DNA of 64,000 bases from Piezodorus guildinii (lineage: Eukaryota > Arthropoda > Insecta > Hemiptera > Pentatomidae), in assembly GCA_023052935.1 (NCBI GenBank), contig CM041292.1:172608900-172672899 (forward strand). Reading direction: 5' to 3'. Shown one piece after another: positions 57,900 through 64,000 of the stretch (the stretch's first letter is position 1; every line of letters starts with the position of its first letter). The notes beneath the pieces are model-generated. The model saw only the letters and a list, made by a program, of their open reading frames with translations, was not told where the DNA came from and did not search any database. The translations under genes and the position numbers were made by a program.

Positions 57900-58920
57900 T
57901 TATAAATATTTATGAATATTAATTTGTAACAGTAGTCCAGTTTGAAGAATTTATATCATTATTTCAATGTTACACTAATTATCACACGGTTTCATCCAAA
58001 TATTTATTTTGTTAACGCTACGAAGAAAAACAAAAAACAAAACAGTACCCAAATTTTTTTTATCAAACCTAATTTCGATGAACCAAAAAAACCCAAATTA
58101 AATAATCTAGCAATAGAAATTATTAGTTACAACAATCACTTGTTTACACTGCCGGTCAAAAGTTGAACCCCCAATGGTTAACATCAATTAATCTATTTAA
58201 ATTTTTTTACGGCACTTATTCGCTCATTTTTTCTCTTTGTGTATTATGTGGGTTGCACTGCGCAATTAAACTAAAAATGTATTGTCTTTAACCATTGTTT
58301 AATGAAAAAAAAAAAAAAAAAGAAAATTAGCTGTGTTGTGAAATTCTTACAACTTAGGTAGTCGGGAAACCAATAAATCAAGCTAAGAATAAAATTTGTC
58401 TTTTTTAATTCTCCTCAGGGGATTAAAATACTGTAAATATAGCTCCAGAGACAAAATTATAATTTTTTTTTTATAATTTAGAGGTTTTACTAATAATCAG
58501 ATTTAATCAAATTATTTGTTGTTATTTAAGATATTCACAAACCTTTCTTACACCCAATTAGCAAATTTGTTTATAAATAAAAATTTTAATAAGATACCTA
58601 TATATTATTAAGGTATTCATAGAGATTATTCATGATTTATTGATGTAATAACCACTCTTCAGCTTTTGTTTTAAGATAACATTGTTTCTAAAATCTTAAC
58701 CTTATAACAATTTAATTTACATTAAATTATTAATATTTCTTCCCTACTATAAAAAGAAATAAAATTTATCTAAAACATATTTTTTCTCTGTTCTCCTTTA
58801 GTTGGTTATCAATTCTTTCATCTAGTACGCATGAAATAAAGTGGCACTTGTGGTTGGTAAATTTTTATGGAAAAGTTGATGTAACATCCTGGTTATATAC
58901 TAGCTTTAAATACGAAATTG
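57900..58920. other. AT-rich spacer
   Basis: No gene or repeat family recognised. Confidence 0.4.
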
Positions 58921-58969
58921 TGATTACTTACAACTTATCGTTTTGAGCCAGACTATGTACACACAGAAA

Positions 58970-59105
58970 CATTTTGCAGTTTTGGTCATTTGTACTCAGG
59001 AGACCCAAATCGTGTATTTCCAGGAAAAACTCGAATTCGAAAATTTTTACAATTGCAATACTTTTTCTTTCCACATGTTTCACATAAAGGTAATTATGGG
59101 CTAAA
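58970..59105 (-). repeat. Repeat X, end fragment
   Basis: Inverted match to the first part of repeat X ('aactcgaattcgaaaattt', 'caatactttttctttcc'). Confidence 0.6.
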
Positions 59106-59255
59106 AAGCGAATTTGTTTTTGGTAATTAAAAACATCAGAAAGGAATATCAAAAACTCAGTTAACGTTCATTTATGAAGCTGCCCAAAAAGTATCCATTA
59201 ATATTAATTAAACGCTTGTAAGTAGTGTCTTTTTTTTGAGAGATTTTTGTCAGAT

Positions 59256-59266
59256 GTATATAATAT

Positions 59267-59347
<81 letters not shown>
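59256..59347. repeat. (TA)n(CA)n microsatellite
   Basis: Alternating TA runs ending in ACACACAC. Open frames here are compositional artefacts. Confidence 0.95.
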
Positions 59348-59349
<2 letters not shown>

Positions 59350-59352
<3 letters not shown>

Positions 59353-60355
59353 TTTAAGAGTTAATAGTAAAACGAATCTATAGAAAAAAAATTATCTCAT
59401 CATAAAGGAATATAATGTGAAGAATCTTAGAAACTTAAAAGCTGTTTGAAATTTACATGTCGGTTTAAAATAAACTTATTTTATGTTTTTTCATTGTTTT
59501 TTTTTTTAATTTAATTAGGGATGGTAGTTGTAAAATAGGGTGCAAATGTCCCTTGTGGTTGAAAAGCCCTAAAAAAAAAATAAATACTTTTTTTTAGTTA
59601 GAGGAACATTGCAGAACTATTATTCAAATCGGGTTCTAGCTATTTATATTCTTTTAATTTATTTTATTTACGAAACAAATTGCTGATAAAATATTCTTAT
59701 TCGATAATATCCGCTTTTCCTTACCATTAACCTTAAATACTTTAAAAAATACTCAACTAATCGACTTATTTGCATGATTTAGTAGTGCTTTATTGTGATT
59801 AGTCAATTACAATGTACGCACTTGTACTAGTTCAGTCAGCTCAATTGTGTGTTAAATATGGGATTCATTGGATTATAAAACACATAATACCTTTCAATAG
59901 AGTCATGTTATTTTAAGATCCTATATTTAAAAGTTATTTTTTACTGCTATGTATACATGCTGTTATACTGCATAAATAATACATCCGTACATAAAAATGT
60001 TAACCGATAATTTTAGAATAATGTATTTAATAATTCTTTATGGAAAAATATTTTCCAGCTAAACTTAGTTCCAGGATTTATCCGGTTGAAGAATGCCCCC
60101 ACCACCGTTTAATTGCTTTGTGGTAAATGATTGACCCCATCGAGTATTGGAAAACATTTCCATGCTTATTCAAGCTCTTAAATTAGAACTAAGTTGTTTC
60201 ACTGGACCGTGTACTTGCCCAAATTATAAGTTGTAATGGATGCTGTTATTGTGCAGTTTGTATTTAAGAACAATGATGCATAGAAATTGTTACTTTTATA
60301 TTTCATGTAAATTTTAAAATATCACATTTAATAAGAACGAAGTTGTTAATCACTG
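59350..60355. other. AT-rich spacer
   Basis: Nothing recognised. Confidence 0.4.
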
Positions 60356-61024
60356 TATGAGTCAGCAACGAAAATAGCAACCAATTTTACAAACATTTTT
60401 ATTATGTTTTATGTAAAGCAAAAAATAAACGCCTGCCATCTCAAAACGGGTGGATTACAAAATGGCAGCCATTCAAAAAGGGAATATCACGAAATATCAC
60501 TCTTTTCTAACATTATTATAGATACTATCATGGAAACGACTCATCCTATGTGGATAATCCTTATAACAATTAAATCACCTTTAATTTGATTTGTTAAACA
60601 CGTCTGTATGACTAATATATATGGTTCTTACAAAAAAATGGAAACCTTGAATTGTCTTATTTTTGTCATTAATTTGGTTGATATGCTTATGAAATACATG
60701 TTACTCGTAATGTCAGTGCAATGGTTACATGTTTTCAGAATTCTGTCCCTAAAAACGCGTCTGCCGCGGCTTCCCACTCACCTGTAAATGGCAGGCTAGT
60801 GTCGTTAGATTCGTATTATCGCCTAGTATTATGAGGTCAAAAGAAAAATCGTGGTCAAATGAGTCAGAATTTCGTCTTTTTAGTCACTTTTTGTATGGCA
60901 GCCATTTTGTAGTCCACCCGTATTTAGGTGGCAGACCTGTATTTTTTGCTTTACCAAGATAGATGCTTTGCATAAAACACTACAAATTTTGGTAAAATGG
61001 GTTGCATTTTTCGTTGCTGGCTCA
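60356..61024. mobile_element. 669-bp element with inverted repeats of about 125 bp
   Basis: The left arm 60356-60476 ('gagtcagcaacgaaaa', 'gtggattacaaaatggcagc') is mirrored at 60893-61024 ('gctgccattttgtagtccac' on the complement, 'cgttgctggctcac'). The interior is non-coding. No clear target duplication was seen. It is a MITE-like non-autonomous element. Confidence 0.75.
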
Positions 61025-61740
61025 CGGACTATTATGGACTCAAAAGACTATTATGGACTCCCTCCTTAGCAATCTAAATGCTTCTTCCGCTTTAATCCTT
61101 TCCTTGCTTATTTCTTCTGGAAACTGGATTTGCGCGTCAGTATATCTCTTCATTTCATTCTGTTTTAAGTCACAGAGGGAGATATTTTTTCAAATGTTCC
61201 TCTTTCATCAGTTCCCTCCTCTTCTTCTTCTTCAATGAAGAATGGGTGGGGATAAGTATTCATTATCATTGGGGTTCTTGGATTGATATTTTCTTTTTCA
61301 ATTGAGCTTCTATTCAAATTTGCTGAGCTCGTCGATGGTACTACTAACATCCGAATGTCAGTCCTATTCGCTTGTAATATTATTACATTATCTTTATAGG
61401 CAGCAACATCTTCGCTATTAACCGTTGGGTCTGAAATAAAAAGAAAGGGGTATTGTTGATTATTATGAATAAATAATACAAGTTACTTCAGGTACGCGCC
61501 TAATGGCGGAAGCCGAAATGGGAAGGCGTAATTAAAAAAAAAAACTTCAGGTACATGATTATAGAACTCACCATCGCTGTCGTTAAATTGTTTTGTAGGC
61601 GTAGAGCTTGAGGCCCGATTACTCCAAGAAGCTCATTTTCCTCCTCTTCAAAGATAATTTTTTCTAAAAAGCCACCTCTAGCTTCGCCAGGTTCGATTCC
61701 TCTAACGATATTTTCTTTTCGATTCCTGCTGTTGACATAA
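61021..61740 (-). CDS. Putative terminal exons of an unrecognised gene
   Basis: A minus-strand segment from about 61432 to 61165 follows a good acceptor (tttcttttta tttcag). Read from that acceptor with one base from the previous exon it gives (D)PTVNSEDVAAYKDNVIIL, then MLVVPSTSSANLNRSS and an acidic EEEEEEGTDERG tail. An upstream segment ends at a GTGAGT donor near 61573. Its last codons in the matching phase read SNRASSSTPTKQFNDSD, joining smoothly to DPTVNSED. Another frame further on gives MKRYTDAQIQFPEEISKERIKAEEAFRLLRRE (about 61145-61045). I do not recognise the protein. Frame choice in the upstream exon is uncertain and a transposon-derived gene is possible. Confidence 0.35.
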
Positions 61741-61744
61741 AATA

Positions 61745-62600
61745 AAACTTTTAGGTATGAACTACAGTGTTGGTAGTAGTTATTTAAAAGAAAACATTTC
61801 AAAATGAACAGATTGATACTTTACAAGGGAGCTTAATGTGTGTCACTACCAACAATGCATAGAAAAAGGGAAATACTACTACAGGTTTTTTGTTTACAAA
61901 TTAACATTTAAATTAACACTGTTTTCGGTCAAACACAAAACCATTTTAATAATACAAGTTCATGCAATAATAATATAAGTGCTAATTCACACTTGCAAAT
62001 ATAGAGTTAAGATTTGAAATTTGGCGAAACACATTGTCACTGTAAAGTTAATTAGAATAAATGAAAGTATTGTTCCGAAGGACCTAACTAAGATAATTTG
62101 ATGATATAATAATGGTTTTTAGTTACAATTAAAGGAGGTATTTTGATACCGAAATATAACCTATTTTGAATTGCAACAACATAATATCATCAATGACAAT
62201 TACATAAATTTAATCCACTCACCTCTTTTATTATTCTCGTATTTTCTGATATTCTCTTATTTCTGTGTTTCGCTGACCCCCAGGCCTTTACTCTTTTATA
62301 CTAAATCCTAAATTAGGTTTTCTCCAAAACCAAAATTTTTTTAACCATTATGTTGCTTTTTGGAAATCACTTTAAAAGTCTTATATACAAAATACTCGAG
62401 TATAAAAGACTTATTGAGTACAAAATTTCATTATTTTCTTGTTACTTGCTTGAATTGACCTCTTATTCATACAAAAATATAAAATGTTCATTAAATTAGT
62501 CAGGAGCCAGGAAACCTATTTCGGTTAGTTGATCAAATCAAAATATGCCGATTTATTTTTTATGTAACCACTGCACTGCTATATAAAATCGATCTTTTAC
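61745..62600. other. Spacer
   Basis: AT-rich, with nothing recognised. Confidence 0.35.
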
Positions 62601-62601
62601 A

Positions 62602-63873
62602 ATTGAGACGTTGATTTCCAAAAGGTACTAAAGGACATTTTTTTCGAAATTGATATTTTTACATATTTATATTATAATGATTTAGTTTTATATAATTCCG
62701 TCATCAAATTTTATTTAAAAAACACAAAAATCCTTTAAAAACGTATTTAAAAATTGCATTTCATTCCAAAATACTATATTTCCTTCGAAAAGTTATTACT
62801 ATATTTCCTGCTATACAGAAGCATCTAATCCCATAATATATTACCAATAATTTATTTAGTTCTTCATTTTGAGCATTTTTATTGGTTCTCATTTAGCATG
62901 CCTTGAATCGCCGCTATTATTTTGATCAATGGTTTTAACCTAATAATCAGTTTTTAGGCTGTTTTAAACAAATTAGCTGCGTCGCTTTGGTTCTTGTAGG
63001 TTGTCAATTAAATTTAAAAAAAATTATAGTATTTCTTCTTGCAGCAACATAAATTTAGTTCAAAAAATTTCAGAAACTCACATTTTAATAGAATAATGGT
63101 AGTTGATCCAGTAAATAGTTGGAATTAGCATTCCACGAACTTGCTAAATATGAGAGGATAAACCGTGCCTGGTCTAACTTAATAGTAGATTTATTTGATT
63201 TTTTTTTTTTTTATGTAAAATAAAAGTTCAAACATTATTTATTTATGAGTCTATAGCTAAATTTTGTTCACACATAGTTAATAATATAGATAAAATTGCT
63301 AAATTCACACAAATAGTAAATACAAGTTTAAAACAAACTTCATAATTACATCCTTTTTTATTATAGTGCCAAAAATAGATAAATTGTCCTTTGAATATTT
63401 ACTTTCTTTATGAAGAATTGATAATCAATGTAATTAACCAACAAAGAATGATATTTCTCAAAGGGAGAATAAGGAAATAAACATTACTTAGTAATTAACA
63501 ATATAAAGCCGTTAGTTATCGGTAATGTATCATGAAGGTTATAGTGACTGTTAACAATTAATCGCACGTTATATTCTTCCAAAAAATACTAAATACCTTT
63601 TAATTCTTTACAAATTCGTACATGCCATTAACATCCACGTTTCATTCCAAAAAGTACTATATACATATTACATTGTTCAAAAGTCATCGGAAAAGTGCAA
63701 TAATTTGGAAAAATAAGTTGCTAACACGCTTAAAAATCAACTTAAGATTTTAATAAAAACAAGAATCACGTAAATTGGTCAATTAATAAATAAATGACAG
63801 ATTATTGCGTTTCCTGTAAAATTGTCAAAAGTGGATATAGTACCTTATGGAAATGAAGGGCTTAATTTTGCTC
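62602..63873. mobile_element. 1.27-kb relative of the 50578-50975 element
   Basis: The left end 'attgagacgttgatttccaa' plus 'aaggtactaaaggac' is identical in its core to the 50578 element. The right end near 63840-63873 is a diverged inverted version (complement reads 'ttaagcccttcatttccata', then 'aggtactatatccac'). The motif ccaaaaRgtacta recurs inside at about 62766, 63563 and 63652. There is no transposase frame. Confidence 0.5.
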
Positions 63874-64000
63874 TAACCGCTTGAGAGTTAAAGGCACCGT
63901 TACAAAGTTAAGTGGTATCTCATCGAAAATGATCTTTCGCTTAAGATGCTCTTAGAAGAAAAAGGAAGAAAAATATGGGTTTGACGAAAGTGGAGGTGGA

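Noticed and set aside
59161..59346. Open frame rich in Tyr/Ile
   Set aside because: It is translation of a TA/CA microsatellite.

Overview
The window is AT-rich animal nuclear DNA, most likely from an insect. Introns have GT-AG boundaries, the conserved genes are animal genes (Pellino, dynactin p24 and a probable MKKS-like chaperonin), and the repeats are typical of arthropods: Ty3/gypsy, Jockey-, I-, CR1- and RTE-like LINEs, Penelope-like elements (PLEs), mariner and tRNA-derived SINEs. I cannot name the species. Most of the DNA is repeats and AT-rich spacer.

Layout. 1-3401: minus-strand Ty3/gypsy element with one uninterrupted Gag-Pol frame running off the left edge, a tRNA-Leu primer-binding site and one LTR. 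3402-9927: spacer with SINE copies, a duplicated block, an unclassified long repeat ('repeat X') and an RTE-like LINE tail. 9928-20609: seven plus-strand exons of Pellino, an E3 ubiquitin ligase of innate immune signalling, with introns full of LINE, mariner, SINE and PLE debris. The N-terminal exon or exons were not found. 22400-24900: SINE copies and a PLE-like inverted pair. 25395-27515: two minus-strand host genes 19 bp apart, dynactin subunit 3 (p24) and an MKKS-like protein whose frame is broken by two compensating single-base shifts.

28800-50200: a mosaic of mobile elements: a LINE tail; a PLE with a SINE nested in it; an I-like LINE with RNase H, itself interrupted by a 707-bp insert carrying a single-pass membrane-protein reading frame; a 2.3-kb element with arms of about 450 bp; and a second PLE with a reverse transcriptase (RT) fragment. 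50500-64000: two elements sharing an inverted-repeat end, a 39-bp tandem repeat, a CR1-like LINE with an FP25K-like ORF1, a 0.67-kb inverted-repeat element, and possible minus-strand exons of an unrecognised gene near 61-61.7 kb.

No bacterial-type operons, CRISPR arrays, rRNA or free-standing tRNA genes were seen. The observations most worth following are hammerhead-ribozyme-like cores at several PLE ends, the tightly packed DCTN3/MKKS pair with its frame anomaly, the membrane-protein insert in the LINE, and the SAP-domain Gag with an in-frame heptad repeat.
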